A stretch of 64,000 nt of DNA from Gramella sp. MAR_2010_147. Its GTDB lineage: Bacteria > Bacteroidota > Bacteroidia > Flavobacteriales > Flavobacteriaceae. The stretch spans positions 2,418,001 through 2,482,000 of the forward strand of contig NZ_LT629741.1 of the NCBI RefSeq assembly GCF_900105135.1, read 5' to 3'. Position numbers and translations under genes: made by a program. Below, piece after piece: positions 1 to 10,662 of the stretch (positions are counted from its first letter, which is position 1; each line of letters starts with the position of its first letter). The notes under the pieces are model-generated. The model was not told the DNA's origin. It searched no databases and worked only from the letters and a program-made list of their open reading frames with translations.

Positions 1-392
1 ATCAGGTTCTATGGCCAGATCATTGCGTTCAGAATTCTAATGGAGCCAGCTTTCATCCTAAGCTAAATACTTCAAATATCGAAGCGATTTTTAGAAAGGG
101 AACCGATATTAAGATTGATAGTTACAGTGGCTTCTATGATAATGCGAAACAAAAATCCACGGGACTTGCGGGGTATTTGAGAGAAAAAGGAGCTACAAAG
201 CTTTATTTTGTTGGTCTTGCTGCAGAATATTGCGTGAAATTTTCAATACTGGATGCTATCGATGAAGGTTTTGATTCAATTTTATTAGAAGATGTTACAA
301 GGGCTTTAAGTGAAGATGCTTTTCAAAAAGCGAAGCAGGATATAAGAGATAAAGGAGGAAATATGATGTCTTATAAAGAATTAAATTTTTAG
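1..392 (+). CDS. pncA: Nicotinamidase (C-terminal part; gene starts before the window)
   Basis: Hydrolyses nicotinamide to nicotinate and ammonia in NAD salvage, in the cytoplasm. The reading frame is open from base 3 to the TAG at 390-392 and continues upstream off the window edge, so the N-terminal part with the first catalytic Asp is not visible. The visible part begins with QVLWPDHCVQNSNGASFHP, the conserved WPxHC segment of PncA, continues with SYSGFYDN, and has GLAAEYCVKFS, which carries the nucleophilic cysteine. The match to E. coli-type PncA runs along the whole fragment. Its stop overlaps the stop of the convergent downstream gene by 4 bp. Confidence 0.95.
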   Translation, partial: QVLWPDHCVQNSNGASFHPKLNTSNIEAIFRKGTDIKIDSYSGFYDNAKQKSTGLAGYLREKGATKLYFVGLAAEYCVKFSILDAIDEGFDSILLEDVTRALSEDAFQKAKQDIRDKGGNMMSYKELNF

Positions 393-1165
393 AAATCCAG
401 ATAATAGATATAGCCAATGTTAAACCACAATACAAAATCATTAAATTTATTCTGAGGTCCCTGAACATCAAGACCTTCCAGCTTATCGGTGTCATAATAG
501 GTTGCTCTTGCCTCTATTTGTAAATCATTATATCTACCAACGCGGTAACGTAGCCCCGCACTACCAAGAATAGCAAAAGTACTGCCTTCTTCCAGAAACA
601 GACCATCTTCAAAAGTCCTGAATAATACTTTTGGACTATCTAAAGGTCCCAATTCAGAATAAGCCTCTGGAGAGAAGTGTACGTAATGAACTCCAAGACT
701 AATATAGGGAGCGAATAAAACAGCAAAATCACGAGCATCTTTTATACCAAAAAAGTGGTATTCCAGGGCGGTTCCGGCTTCTATTAGCCGGGTTTTACCA
801 TGCATGGCCCGCAATTGGCGTCCGCCTTCATCATTTTTCTGTGCCACAGGACCGTAATGATCGAGCTTTGATTGTAAGTAATCTATCTCATTTCGAATTC
901 TAAAATGTCTTGTGAACCACAATTTAGTGGGGCGGCAACTACACTCGGGTTTAAATGCAAAATTCATATAATGCACTAGTCCTACTCCAAAGCCCCCATT
1001 ATCTATGTTGTTTCGCAGGTTGTAACGTTCGCCATAGTCGGTAAAAAAACCGGCCGGGCCGGTAATAACTCCTAATTCGTTTGAGATACTTAATTGACCA
1101 AAGGCCTTCCCCGACCAAAGCGAGAGAACCAAACTTAATATAAAGATTGCCCTGGTGTAAATCAT
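389..1165 (-). CDS. Outer-membrane beta-barrel-like protein of a flavobacterial family
   Basis: A 258-residue exported protein. Residues 1-23 form a signal peptide ending at AFGQ. The rest alternates short hydrophobic and polar stretches, with glycines and a terminal aromatic segment (IGYIYYLDF) like an outer-membrane barrel. It carries a CSC pair (FKPECSCRP) near residue 77. It resembles the flavobacterial family that NCBI labels THC0290_0291, whose function is unknown to me. A -7 box lies 22 bp upstream of the ATG. The gene is convergent with pncA, overlapping by 4 bp, so it is probably monocistronic. Barrel topology is inferred from sequence texture only. Confidence 0.75.
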   Translation of the reverse strand: MIYTRAIFILSLVLSLWSGKAFGQLSISNELGVITGPAGFFTDYGERYNLRNNIDNGGFGVGLVHYMNFAFKPECSCRPTKLWFTRHFRIRNEIDYLQSKLDHYGPVAQKNDEGGRQLRAMHGKTRLIEAGTALEYHFFGIKDARDFAVLFAPYISLGVHYVHFSPEAYSELGPLDSPKVLFRTFEDGLFLEEGSTFAILGSAGLRYRVGRYNDLQIEARATYYDTDKLEGLDVQGPQNKFNDFVLWFNIGYIYYLDF

Positions 1166-1187
1166 GTTTATTGGCTTGCAGTATTGG

Positions 1188-1195
1188 CAAATATA
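1188..1195 (-). promoter_or_regulatory. -7 promoter box upstream of the outer-membrane protein gene
   Basis: On the minus strand this reads tatatttg, a perfect match to the Bacteroidota TAnnTTTG box. It lies 22 bp before the ATG at 1165. No clear TTG -33 element stands at the usual 17-23 bp spacing. Confidence 0.5.
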
Positions 1196-1301
1196 GCAAA
1201 ACTACAATAACGAATATTTATTTAATCTTAGTATTACTGCGGCTTGTAAAGTTAAAAGTTAATTTTATATGAAATCTTAGAATGAAACTTTTAATCATTA
1301 A

Positions 1302-2711
<1,410 letters not shown>

Positions 2712-2736
2712 AAATAAGGTCTATTTAAATATATCG

Positions 2737-2763
2737 AGCCGCTTGAAAAAGCGGCTTTTTTTA
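2737..2763 (+). terminator. Intrinsic terminator of gdhA
   Basis: An 8-bp GC-rich stem, agccgctt/aagcggct, with a gaaa loop, followed by a run of T. It starts 26 bp after the gdhA stop codon. Confidence 0.9.
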
Positions 2764-2787
2764 TAAATTCACGGCAAATATTCCCAA

Positions 2788-3507
2788 ATGCTCGTTCATA
2801 CAAAAGCCATAGTGATTAGTGCTCTTAAATACGGGGAAGCCGATCTTATTGTCAAAGCTTATACACTATCTAATGGCCTTTGCACCTATATGTTAAAGGG
2901 TGTTTTAAAATCTAAGAAAGGAAAGTTTAAAGCTTCTATGTTTCAAAGCTTAACCCAGCTTGATATTATATCTAACCACCGCGGGGGAGGTAAAATGGAA
3001 TACTTAAAAGAAGCTAAGGTAATTGGCAATTATCAAAGTTTGCACACTCATCCGGTCAAACTAGCCATGGTAATGTTTCTGGCAGAAATGCTTCGTAATG
3101 CTATTCGGGAAGAAGAGAGTAATAAACCATTGTTTCATTATCTGGAATATAGTTTTCAGGTGCTTGACTCTTCAGAGAAATTTGCCAATTTTCACTTGCT
3201 ATTCCTTTTGAATCTAACAAGATATTTAGGCTTTCAACCAGATATGGGAATTCAGGATTTACCAGTCTTTAATATGCTGGATGGTATTTTTCAGGATTTT
3301 TCTTCAAACGATTACTGTATAGAAGGTAAAAATGTAGATTTGCTGAAAAGCCTTTTAGGTACTGATTTTGATGCTTTACAATACATAAAGATGAATCAAA
3401 CCTCCAGGAATGATTTTTCAAATATGCTTTTGCTGTATTATGAGCTGCATATTGAAGGCTTTCGTAAGCCAAAATCACTTAGTGTATTAAATGAAATTTT
3501 CGGTTAA
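2788..3507 (+). CDS. recO: DNA repair protein RecO
   Basis: RecF-pathway mediator that loads RecA on SSB-coated single strands and anneals strands. The 239-residue protein starts with the OB-fold segment LVHTKAIVISALKYGEADLIVKAY in the usual place. It continues with the helical domain (PVKLAMVMFLAEMLRNAIREEE). The four-cysteine zinc site present in some RecO proteins is absent: there is no CxxC anywhere in the C-terminal half. The next gene's ATG directly abuts the TAA stop, suggesting coupled translation although the two functions are unrelated. Confidence 0.93.
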   Translation: MLVHTKAIVISALKYGEADLIVKAYTLSNGLCTYMLKGVLKSKKGKFKASMFQSLTQLDIISNHRGGGKMEYLKEAKVIGNYQSLHTHPVKLAMVMFLAEMLRNAIREEESNKPLFHYLEYSFQVLDSSEKFANFHLLFLLNLTRYLGFQPDMGIQDLPVFNMLDGIFQDFSSNDYCIEGKNVDLLKSLLGTDFDALQYIKMNQTSRNDFSNMLLLYYELHIEGFRKPKSLSVLNEIFG

Positions 3508-5907
3508 ATGCGATTAGGATTCTTAGCTCTTTTTTTATTTTTTTCTTCAATCACCTCTGGTCAGGAGGTCACAATTTTAGATAATGATTCTGGCGAGCCC
3601 ATTGCGAATGTGGCAATATATAATAAGGATAAGTCTATTTCCACAATCACGAACAATTCTGGAATTGCAGATATTTCTCCTTTTACCGATACTGAAGTAA
3701 TTATCTTCAAGGTAGTCTCACATATAGAGGCTTATCGTAGAAAAAGGGAAATATTAAGCAATAATAACATCGTGCTTCTCCATTCACTGGAAAATCAATT
3801 GGAGCAGGTAACCCTTTCTGTAGCTCGTTTCAAACTGAAAAAAGATGAAATTCCCCAGAAAATAGTCTCCATTTCACCTTCCGAAATTCAAATGGCAAGT
3901 CCGCAAACCTCGGCAGATCTCCTGGAAAGCACGGGGCAGGTTTATATGCAAAAAAGTCAATTGGGTGGAGGAAGTCCCATGATTCGTGGTTTTGCAACCA
4001 ACCGACTTTTATTAACGGTTGATGGGGTGCGTATGAATTCGGCTATTTTCAGGAGCGGAAATCTTCAAAATGTAATTTCTGTAGATCCTATGATGGTGGA
4101 AAGTGCTGAGGTTATTTTGGGCCCTGGATCAGTGGTCTATGGGAGCGATGCTATTGGCGGAGTGATCAACTTTTATACCCTTAAACCAAAATTTAGCTTT
4201 ACCGAAGGCACCTCTTTTTCGGGGAATATTTATACCCGTTTTTCAACTGCTAATAATGAAAATACGGTGCATGCAGATGTGAATATTGGTAGGGAAAACT
4301 GGGCTTTTAGAACCGGTGTTACATATTCAGACTTTGGAGATCTTAGAATGGGTGAGCATGGCCCTGATGATTATTTGAGACAGGATTATGTGGAAAGACA
4401 GAACGGGACTGATGTAATGGTTTTAAATCCCGATCCGTTAGTGCAAAGGCCAACAGGTTATGATCAAATTAACCTGCTCCAGAAGATAAAATATATGCCC
4501 TCGAAAGACTGGGATTTCAATCTCGGCCTGGTGTATTCTGGTACTTCAGATTTCCCACGTTTTGATCGTCTTTACAGAAAAAGAGATGGAGTATTGCGTT
4601 CGGCAGAGTGGTACTATGGTCCGCAAACATGGTTTTTGGGGAATCTGAATATTAATCATAGAAGTAACTCAAACCTGTATGATAAGATGCAGTTCACGGG
4701 TGCTTATCAGTTCTTTGCTGAAAGCAGGAATGACAGGAATTTTGGTGATCCTGTACTTTTTACGACTGAAGAAAACGTGAACGCCTATTCGGCAAATCTT
4801 GATTTTGAAAAAGACTTTTCTGAAAGCAAATTGTTTTATGGATTTGAATATGTGCTTAATAACATCAGTTCTCAAGGAAGTTTTAGAAATATTGAAAATG
4901 CTGAAACCGGAGAAACCGCAAGTAGATATCCCGATGGTTCGAAATGGCAATCTATGGCTGTGTATTCCAGTTATCAGTGGAAATTGAACGAAGATCTTTC
5001 ATTACAATCAGGAGTGAGATATAATCATATTCTGGTAGATGCTGATTTTGATGATCGTTTTTACGATTTTCCTTTTGAGAAGGCAGATATTAGTACCGGA
5101 GCGATAACAGGGAGTCTGGGATTGAACTGGCGACAAAATAGTTTTGTGGGATGGAGATTAGGCCTTTCAACTGCTTTCAGAGCTCCAAATATTGATGATG
5201 TCGGGAAGATCTTCGATTCTGAACCAGGATCTGTAGTAGTTCCAAATCCTGGATTAAAACCAGAATACGCCTACAATGCAGAACTTGGAGCCGATTTTAA
5301 ATTCTCTAATAATATTCGGTTAGGGCTTACGGGTTATTATACATATCTGGATGATGCGATGGTGCGCCGCGATTTTGATCTGGATGGGGTGACAGAGATA
5401 GATTACCAGGGAGAACCTAGCAGGGTGCAGGCGATCCAGAATACTGCAAATGCCTATGTTTACGGAGTAGAGGCCGGCCTGGAGATAGATTTTTCAGTGG
5501 CATTGAGGTTAAAATCTCAATTTAGTTATACCCATGGTGAAGAAAATGAAGGTGGGGAGTATGTCCCTTTAAGACATGCAGCACCAATGTTTGGAAACAC
5601 CCATCTTATCTGGAATAAAAGAAGGTTTAAATTCGATCTTTTCGCTGAATATAACGGGCAGTTCGATTTTGAAGATCTTGCTCCTGGAGAACAGGACAAA
5701 CCATATCTATATGCCTTGGATAATAATGGCAATCCCTATTCACCGGCCTGGTATACATTGAATCTTACCGGGCAGTATGAGATGAATGCTAACTGGCTGG
5801 CAACCGTTTCAGTAGAGAATATTACAGATCAGCGCTATCGAACCTATTCATCGGGTATCGCTGCTGCAGGCAGGAATTTGATCATTGCACTTTCGTACAC
5901 CTTTTAA
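3508..5907 (+). CDS. TonB-dependent receptor, haem/haemoglobin-receptor-like
   Basis: An outer-membrane TonB-dependent transporter of 799 residues. Signal peptide 1-18 (FSSITSGQ). Residues 20-95 form a short carboxypeptidase-regulatory-like domain. The plug begins near 125 and contains GGGSPMIRGFATNRLLLTVD and GPGSVVYGSDAIGGVINF. The 22-strand barrel ends with the C-terminal signature LIIALSYTF. The plug wording is that of the haemoglobin/transferrin/lactoferrin receptor group, so haem or an iron carrier is a plausible ligand, but this is inference. There is no SusD-type partner next to it. It abuts recO without a gap; 224 bp separate it from ileS. Confidence 0.85.
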   Translation: MRLGFLALFLFFSSITSGQEVTILDNDSGEPIANVAIYNKDKSISTITNNSGIADISPFTDTEVIIFKVVSHIEAYRRKREILSNNNIVLLHSLENQLEQVTLSVARFKLKKDEIPQKIVSISPSEIQMASPQTSADLLESTGQVYMQKSQLGGGSPMIRGFATNRLLLTVDGVRMNSAIFRSGNLQNVISVDPMMVESAEVILGPGSVVYGSDAIGGVINFYTLKPKFSFTEGTSFSGNIYTRFSTANNENTVHADVNIGRENWAFRTGVTYSDFGDLRMGEHGPDDYLRQDYVERQNGTDVMVLNPDPLVQRPTGYDQINLLQKIKYMPSKDWDFNLGLVYSGTSDFPRFDRLYRKRDGVLRSAEWYYGPQTWFLGNLNINHRSNSNLYDKMQFTGAYQFFAESRNDRNFGDPVLFTTEENVNAYSANLDFEKDFSESKLFYGFEYVLNNISSQGSFRNIENAETGETASRYPDGSKWQSMAVYSSYQWKLNEDLSLQSGVRYNHILVDADFDDRFYDFPFEKADISTGAITGSLGLNWRQNSFVGWRLGLSTAFRAPNIDDVGKIFDSEPGSVVVPNPGLKPEYAYNAELGADFKFSNNIRLGLTGYYTYLDDAMVRRDFDLDGVTEIDYQGEPSRVQAIQNTANAYVYGVEAGLEIDFSVALRLKSQFSYTHGEENEGGEYVPLRHAAPMFGNTHLIWNKRRFKFDLFAEYNGQFDFEDLAPGEQDKPYLYALDNNGNPYSPAWYTLNLTGQYEMNANWLATVSVENITDQRYRTYSSGIAAAGRNLIIALSYTF

Positions 5908-6131
5908 AAATGCTCTATAAAAAACTGTATAGGCTGAAGCAGCCTTATTTTCTCTGCTATTCTTTTTGGAGTTTGCTGTTTATAACGAGGAATCTCTTTT
6001 CCCTAAAAGCGATTAGTTTTCAGCTTTTTAAGTTTTGAGCAAAGAATAAATACACATGCATTTTACCTTAGAATAATATCTTCTTTTGTCAAAAATCCTT
6101 ATTTTCGCACATCATTTGAAAAAAGGAGAAA

Positions 6132-9100
6132 ATGAGCAGAAAGTTCCCGGAATATAAAGGTCTTGACATGCCCAAGGTGGCAGAGGAAATCCTAAACTAT
6201 TGGGAAGAAAATGATATTTTCGAAAAAAGCGTGTCTACCCGTGAAGGTAAGGATCCATTCATATTTTTTGAAGGCCCGCCTTCAGCTAATGGATTGCCGG
6301 GAATTCATCACGTCATGGCACGATCTATAAAAGATATTTTTTGCCGCTATAAAACACAAAAAGGTTACCAGGTAAAACGAAAAGCAGGTTGGGATACTCA
6401 CGGTCTTCCAATAGAACTTGGCGTGGAGAAAGAGCTTGGAATTACCAAAGAAGATATTGGTACTAAAATTAGTGTAGAAAAGTATAACGAGGCCTGTAAG
6501 AATGCTGTAATGCGTTATACCGATGTTTGGAACGATCTTACCAAAAAGATGGGTTACTGGGTAGATATGGAAGATCCGTACATCACCTATAAATCCAAAT
6601 ATATGGAAACGGTCTGGTGGTTGCTATCTGAGATCTATAAAAAAGATCTTATTTATAAAGGCTATACCATTCAGCCGTATTCACCAAAAGCAGGTACTGG
6701 TTTAAGTTCTCATGAACTTAACCAACCGGGAACGTATCAGGATGTGACCGATACTACGGTTACTGCTATGTTTAAAGCTAAGGATGAAAGCCTCCCGGCT
6801 GGGCTTAAAAATGAGGCCGGTCATTTATTCTTTATTGCGTGGACAACCACACCCTGGACGTTGCCCTCTAATACCGCTCTAACGGTTGGTCCTAAGATCG
6901 AGTATGTTACAGTAAAGACCTATAACCAGTATACTTTTGAACCGATAACAATCGTTGTCGCGAAAAATCTTGCTGAAAAACAATTTGATAAGAAGTTCAG
7001 AAAAGCGGAGTCTGAAGAGGATTTGAACTCTTATGCAAAAGAAGATAAAAAAATTCCATATTTAATAGGGGAGAGCTTTTCAGGAAAAGATCTTGTAGGG
7101 ATAAAGTATGAGCAATTGCTACCATATGCCCTGCCAAATGATAATCCAGAAAATGCGTTCAGAATAATTTCTGGAGATTTCGTAACCACAGAAGATGGTA
7201 CCGGGATCGTTCATACTTCACCAACATTTGGTGCAGATGATGCGCTGGTTGCTAAGCAGGCAACTCCGGAAGTGCCACCCTTATTGGTAAAAGATCAAAA
7301 CGGAAATCTGGTTCCGTTAGTAGATCTCCAGGGAAAATTCAGGCCTGAAATGGGTGAATTTGCCGGGAAGTATGTGAAGAATGAGTACTATGATGATGGC
7401 CAGGCTCCCGAGAAATCTGTAGATGTCGAGTTAGCGATCAAGCTAAAAGAAGAAAACAGGGCGTTTAAGGTTGAAAAATATGTTCACAGTTATCCTAATT
7501 GCTGGAGAACAGATAAGCCTATCTTATATTATCCGTTAGATTCCTGGTTTATCAAAGTGACTGAATTCAAAGACAGAATGCACGAGCTTAACCAGACGAT
7601 CAACTGGAAGCCTAAATCTACAGGTGAAGGAAGATTTGGAAACTGGCTTGCAAATGCGAATGACTGGAACCTAAGTCGTAGTAGATATTGGGGAATTCCA
7701 CTTCCTATTTGGAGAACTGAAGACGGTACCGAGGTTAAAGTGATGGGCTCTGTAGCTGAGCTGAAGAAAGAAATGGCAAAAGCGGTAGAAGCTGGTGTTC
7801 TGGAAAAGGATATTTTTGAAGGTTTTGAGCCTGGAAATATGAGTGAAGAGAACTACGATAAAGTAGATCTTCACAAGAATGTTGTAGATACGATCACTCT
7901 TGTTTCAGAATCTGGAAAACCTATGAAACGCGAGGCCGATCTTATAGATGTTTGGTTCGATTCTGGTTCTATGCCTTACTCACAATGGCATTATCCTTTC
8001 GAAAACAAAGAAAAAGTAGAAGATAAGTGGCGGAAGGCAGACTTTATAGCAGAAGGAGTAGACCAGACACGAGGTTGGTTCTATACCCTGCATGCCATCG
8101 CGACCATGATCTTTGATGATGTTGCGTATAAAAATGTGGTTTCTAACGGTCTTGTATTAGATAAAAACGGCCAGAAGATGTCCAAGCGTCTTGGGAATGC
8201 CGCCGATCCTTTTGAAACTATTTCTATTTATGGCCCAGATGCCACACGTTGGTATATGATTGCGAATGCAAATCCATGGGATAATCTAAAATTTGATATA
8301 GAAGGGATCGGGGAAGTTCAGCGTAAATTCTTCGGAACTTTATACAATACGTATTCATTCTTTACGCTTTATGCGAATATCGATGAATTCAGTTACACCG
8401 AGGCAGATATTGCTTTGGAGAAAAGGCCTGAAATAGACCGCTGGATACTTTCAGAATTACATACACTTATTGAAAAAGTAGATAAATTCTATGCCGATTA
8501 TGAGCCTACAAAAGCTACCAGGGCAATTTCAGAATTTGTTCAGGAGAACCTGAGTAACTGGTTTGTAAGATTAAGCAGAAGAAGATTCTGGAAAGGCGAT
8601 TATGAGCAGGATAAAATTTCAGCATATCAAACGCTTTATACCTGTCTTGAAACAATAGCAAAACTGGGAGCACCGGTAGCACCATTTTTTATGGACAGAC
8701 TTTTTAAAGATCTGAATGCGGCCACAGGAAAAGATAAGTCTGAATCTGTCCATATTGCTGATTTTCCGGTTTATGAACCAGCATTTGTTGATAAATCTTT
8801 AGAGAGAAAGATGGGAAAAGCTCAAACCATCTCTTCTTTAGTGCTTTCATTGAGAAAGAAGGAAATGATAAAAGTGCGTCAACCTTTACAAAGGGTAATG
8901 ATTCCGGTACTTGACGAAGCTCAGAAACAGGAAATCCAGGCGGTGGAAGATCTAATTAAATCTGAAGTTAACGTGAAGAATATCGAGTTAATTGACGACG
9001 CTTCAGGTCTTCTGGTAAAACAAATAAAACCAAATTTCAGGATTCTTGGTCCAAGATTTGGTAAGGATATAAAATTGATTGTCAATAAGATAAATAACTT

Positions 9101-9536
9101 TGGTGCTGAAGATATTGCGGAAATCGAGCGTGAAGGCGAGATTGAAGTAGCGATTAACGAAAATTTAATTAAATTGTCTCTTGAAGAGGTAGAGATCTCT
9201 TCTCAGGATATTGAAGGATGGTTAGTTGCCAGTAGTGGTAACTTAACGGTAGCCCTGGACGTTAGTATCAGTCCGGAGTTAAAGAAGGAAGGTGTTGCCA
9301 GGGAACTGGTAAACAGGATCCAGAATCTCCGAAAGGATTCGGGCTACGAAGTGACTGATACGATTGATGTAACCCTACAAAAGGACGGTATTATCGAGGA
9401 TGCCGTCAACGATAATATAACGTATATTAAGAACGAAACATTAACTGCAACACTCGAATTTGCAGAGGTGGTAGATGAAGGTGCTGAGGTTGAATTTGAC
9501 GATATTGCCACCAGATTGTTTATTAAAAAACATTAA
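6132..9536 (+). CDS. ileS: Isoleucyl-tRNA synthetase, eukaryote-like IleRS2 type with GIHH signature
   Basis: Charges tRNA-Ile; cytoplasmic. The 1134-residue length fits the family. The start is supported by the purine-rich AAAAGGAG just upstream. The class-I nucleotide-binding signature sits in PPSANGLPGIHHVM. At residues 57-60 it reads GIHH where most enzymes have HxGH, a swap of the first and third positions. The second signature is KMSKR (682-686), as in IleRS2 rather than KMSKS. The editing domain holds TTTPWTLPSNTAL, and the C-terminal anticodon-binding part is intact. IleRS2 enzymes are known for insensitivity to mupirocin, and the GxHH form is reported to be especially resistant; resistance here is inference. 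The next gene starts 4 bp after the stop. Confidence 0.96.
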   Translation: MSRKFPEYKGLDMPKVAEEILNYWEENDIFEKSVSTREGKDPFIFFEGPPSANGLPGIHHVMARSIKDIFCRYKTQKGYQVKRKAGWDTHGLPIELGVEKELGITKEDIGTKISVEKYNEACKNAVMRYTDVWNDLTKKMGYWVDMEDPYITYKSKYMETVWWLLSEIYKKDLIYKGYTIQPYSPKAGTGLSSHELNQPGTYQDVTDTTVTAMFKAKDESLPAGLKNEAGHLFFIAWTTTPWTLPSNTALTVGPKIEYVTVKTYNQYTFEPITIVVAKNLAEKQFDKKFRKAESEEDLNSYAKEDKKIPYLIGESFSGKDLVGIKYEQLLPYALPNDNPENAFRIISGDFVTTEDGTGIVHTSPTFGADDALVAKQATPEVPPLLVKDQNGNLVPLVDLQGKFRPEMGEFAGKYVKNEYYDDGQAPEKSVDVELAIKLKEENRAFKVEKYVHSYPNCWRTDKPILYYPLDSWFIKVTEFKDRMHELNQTINWKPKSTGEGRFGNWLANANDWNLSRSRYWGIPLPIWRTEDGTEVKVMGSVAELKKEMAKAVEAGVLEKDIFEGFEPGNMSEENYDKVDLHKNVVDTITLVSESGKPMKREADLIDVWFDSGSMPYSQWHYPFENKEKVEDKWRKADFIAEGVDQTRGWFYTLHAIATMIFDDVAYKNVVSNGLVLDKNGQKMSKRLGNAADPFETISIYGPDATRWYMIANANPWDNLKFDIEGIGEVQRKFFGTLYNTYSFFTLYANIDEFSYTEADIALEKRPEIDRWILSELHTLIEKVDKFYADYEPTKATRAISEFVQENLSNWFVRLSRRRFWKGDYEQDKISAYQTLYTCLETIAKLGAPVAPFFMDRLFKDLNAATGKDKSESVHIADFPVYEPAFVDKSLERKMGKAQTISSLVLSLRKKEMIKVRQPLQRVMIPVLDEAQKQEIQAVEDLIKSEVNVKNIELIDDASGLLVKQIKPNFRILGPRFGKDIKLIVNKINNFGAEDIAEIEREGEIEVAINENLIKLSLEEVEISSQDIEGWLVASSGNLTVALDVSISPELKKEGVARELVNRIQNLRKDSGYEVTDTIDVTLQKDGIIEDAVNDNITYIKNETLTATLEFAEVVDEGAEVEFDDIATRLFIKKH

Positions 9537-9540
9537 AGCC

Positions 9541-9924
9541 ATGTCTACAGAAGTAAAAGAACGTTACAGCGACGCTGATTTGGCAGAGTTCAAAGCTCTG
9601 ATCAAAAGTAAGATTGAAAAAGCTCAGGAACAGCTTGAGAATTATCAAAATGCTTACAAGAATGATGGTAATAACGGTACCGACGATACTTCTCCAACCT
9701 TCAAAGCTTTTGAAGAGGGAAGTGAAACGATGAGTAAAGAAGCAAATTCTCAATTGGCTATTCGTCAGGAAAAGTTCATTAGAGACCTTAAAAATGCTTT
9801 GATGAGGATTGAGAATAAGACCTATGGGGTTTGCAGAGTAACCGGAAAGTTGATCGCTAAGGAAAGATTGCTTTTAGTGCCGCATGCAACACTAAGCATC
9901 GAAGCTAAGAATATGCAGCGTTAA
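9541..9924 (+). CDS. DksA/TraR-family protein with a degenerate zinc finger
   Basis: A 127-residue relative of DksA, which binds the RNA polymerase secondary channel and works with (p)ppGpp. I chose ATG 9541, 4 bp after the ileS stop; an upstream in-frame start would lie inside ileS. Residues 12-95 form the long coiled-coil arm (ADLAEFKALIKSKIEKAQEQ), with an acidic tip around GTDDTSPTF (47-54). The C-terminal finger should carry CxxC twice. Only Cys98 remains (GVCRVTGK); the position of its partner is Thr101 and the second pair is lost (PHATLSIEAK). A zinc-free fold is likely. A similar form is common in flavobacteria as far as I recall. A strong terminator follows. Confidence 0.88.
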   Translation: MSTEVKERYSDADLAEFKALIKSKIEKAQEQLENYQNAYKNDGNNGTDDTSPTFKAFEEGSETMSKEANSQLAIRQEKFIRDLKNALMRIENKTYGVCRVTGKLIAKERLLLVPHATLSIEAKNMQR

Positions 9925-9944
9925 AAAACAGAATTTATATATTT

Positions 9945-9982
9945 AAACGTCCAAACCTAAAACCGGTTCTGGACGTTTTTTG
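9945..9982 (+). terminator. Intrinsic terminator of the ileS-dksA-like unit
   Basis: The stem aaacgtccaaacc/ggtt-c-tggacgttt has one bulged base and a 7-nt loop, and is followed by six T. Confidence 0.88.
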
Positions 9983-9995
9983 TTTCAGGATTAAA

Positions 9996-10619
9996 ATGAA
10001 GATGAAATTTTTAATATTCGTGGCTGTCTTTTTATTTTCTGTAAACTCTTTTTCGCAAAAGGAAACGCAGGAAATAATCGATGCACATCATATTAAAAGT
10101 ATCCAGATAAATACCGATGAGGTTTTCCTTGTAAGAATTATTTCGGTAAAATCCTCTAAGATCAGGATAAAAACCTATTCAGAAGGAGAATATTTCAGGC
10201 AAATAGTGCTGGAGTCTTCTATAAACGGAGATGAACTTCTAATCGATACAAATTATCCGAAGCAACTTGCCGGTGGCTATGATAAACTTAGCGCTCATAA
10301 AGTATTTTCTCTAGAAGTTCACCTGGAAATTCCAGAAGGCTTAGAAATAAATATAAGATCTAATATAGCTTCTTTAGAGGCTAAAGGTGAGTTTAAATCG
10401 GTGAATGCCGATCTTAAACAGGGGTATTGTAAACTAACAGAATTTTCTGGAGCCGCGACTATTAATACATATTCGGGTAATATTTTGATAGAAACTACCT
10501 CGGGCCTTATCGATGCAAGTTCAAGAAATGGAGAGGTTGAAACTCCAGATTTTATGCCCGGTAGAAATCCACTAAGACTTACTAGTATAGACGGTGATAT
10601 TAAGGTGCGTAAAAACTAA
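9996..10619 (+). CDS. Exported DUF4097-like beta-solenoid protein
   Basis: A 207-residue secreted protein of unknown function. Residues 1-20 are a signal peptide (FLFSVNSFSQ). The body is a series of short beta segments with alternating hydrophobic residues (SLEAKGEFKSVNADL, ATINTYSGNILIETTSG, LIDASSRNGEVE), the texture of the DUF4097/putative adhesin beta-helix group. A second in-frame ATG lies two codons downstream (10002), so the exact start is uncertain by two residues. It lies between a terminator and the lspA promoter, so it may depend on readthrough or a weak promoter that I cannot see. Confidence 0.65.
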   Translation: MKMKFLIFVAVFLFSVNSFSQKETQEIIDAHHIKSIQINTDEVFLVRIISVKSSKIRIKTYSEGEYFRQIVLESSINGDELLIDTNYPKQLAGGYDKLSAHKVFSLEVHLEIPEGLEINIRSNIASLEAKGEFKSVNADLKQGYCKLTEFSGAATINTYSGNILIETTSGLIDASSRNGEVETPDFMPGRNPLRLTSIDGDIKVRKN

Positions 10620-10629
10620 ATAATATTAG

Positions 10630-10637
10630 TATTTTTG
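10630..10637 (+). promoter_or_regulatory. -7 promoter box of lspA
   Basis: tatttttg matches TAnnTTTG perfectly, 25 bp before the lspA ATG. No TTG element is seen at the expected spacing. Confidence 0.45.
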
Positions 10638-10662
10638 AGCCGTTTTCAATTAAAATACATTC

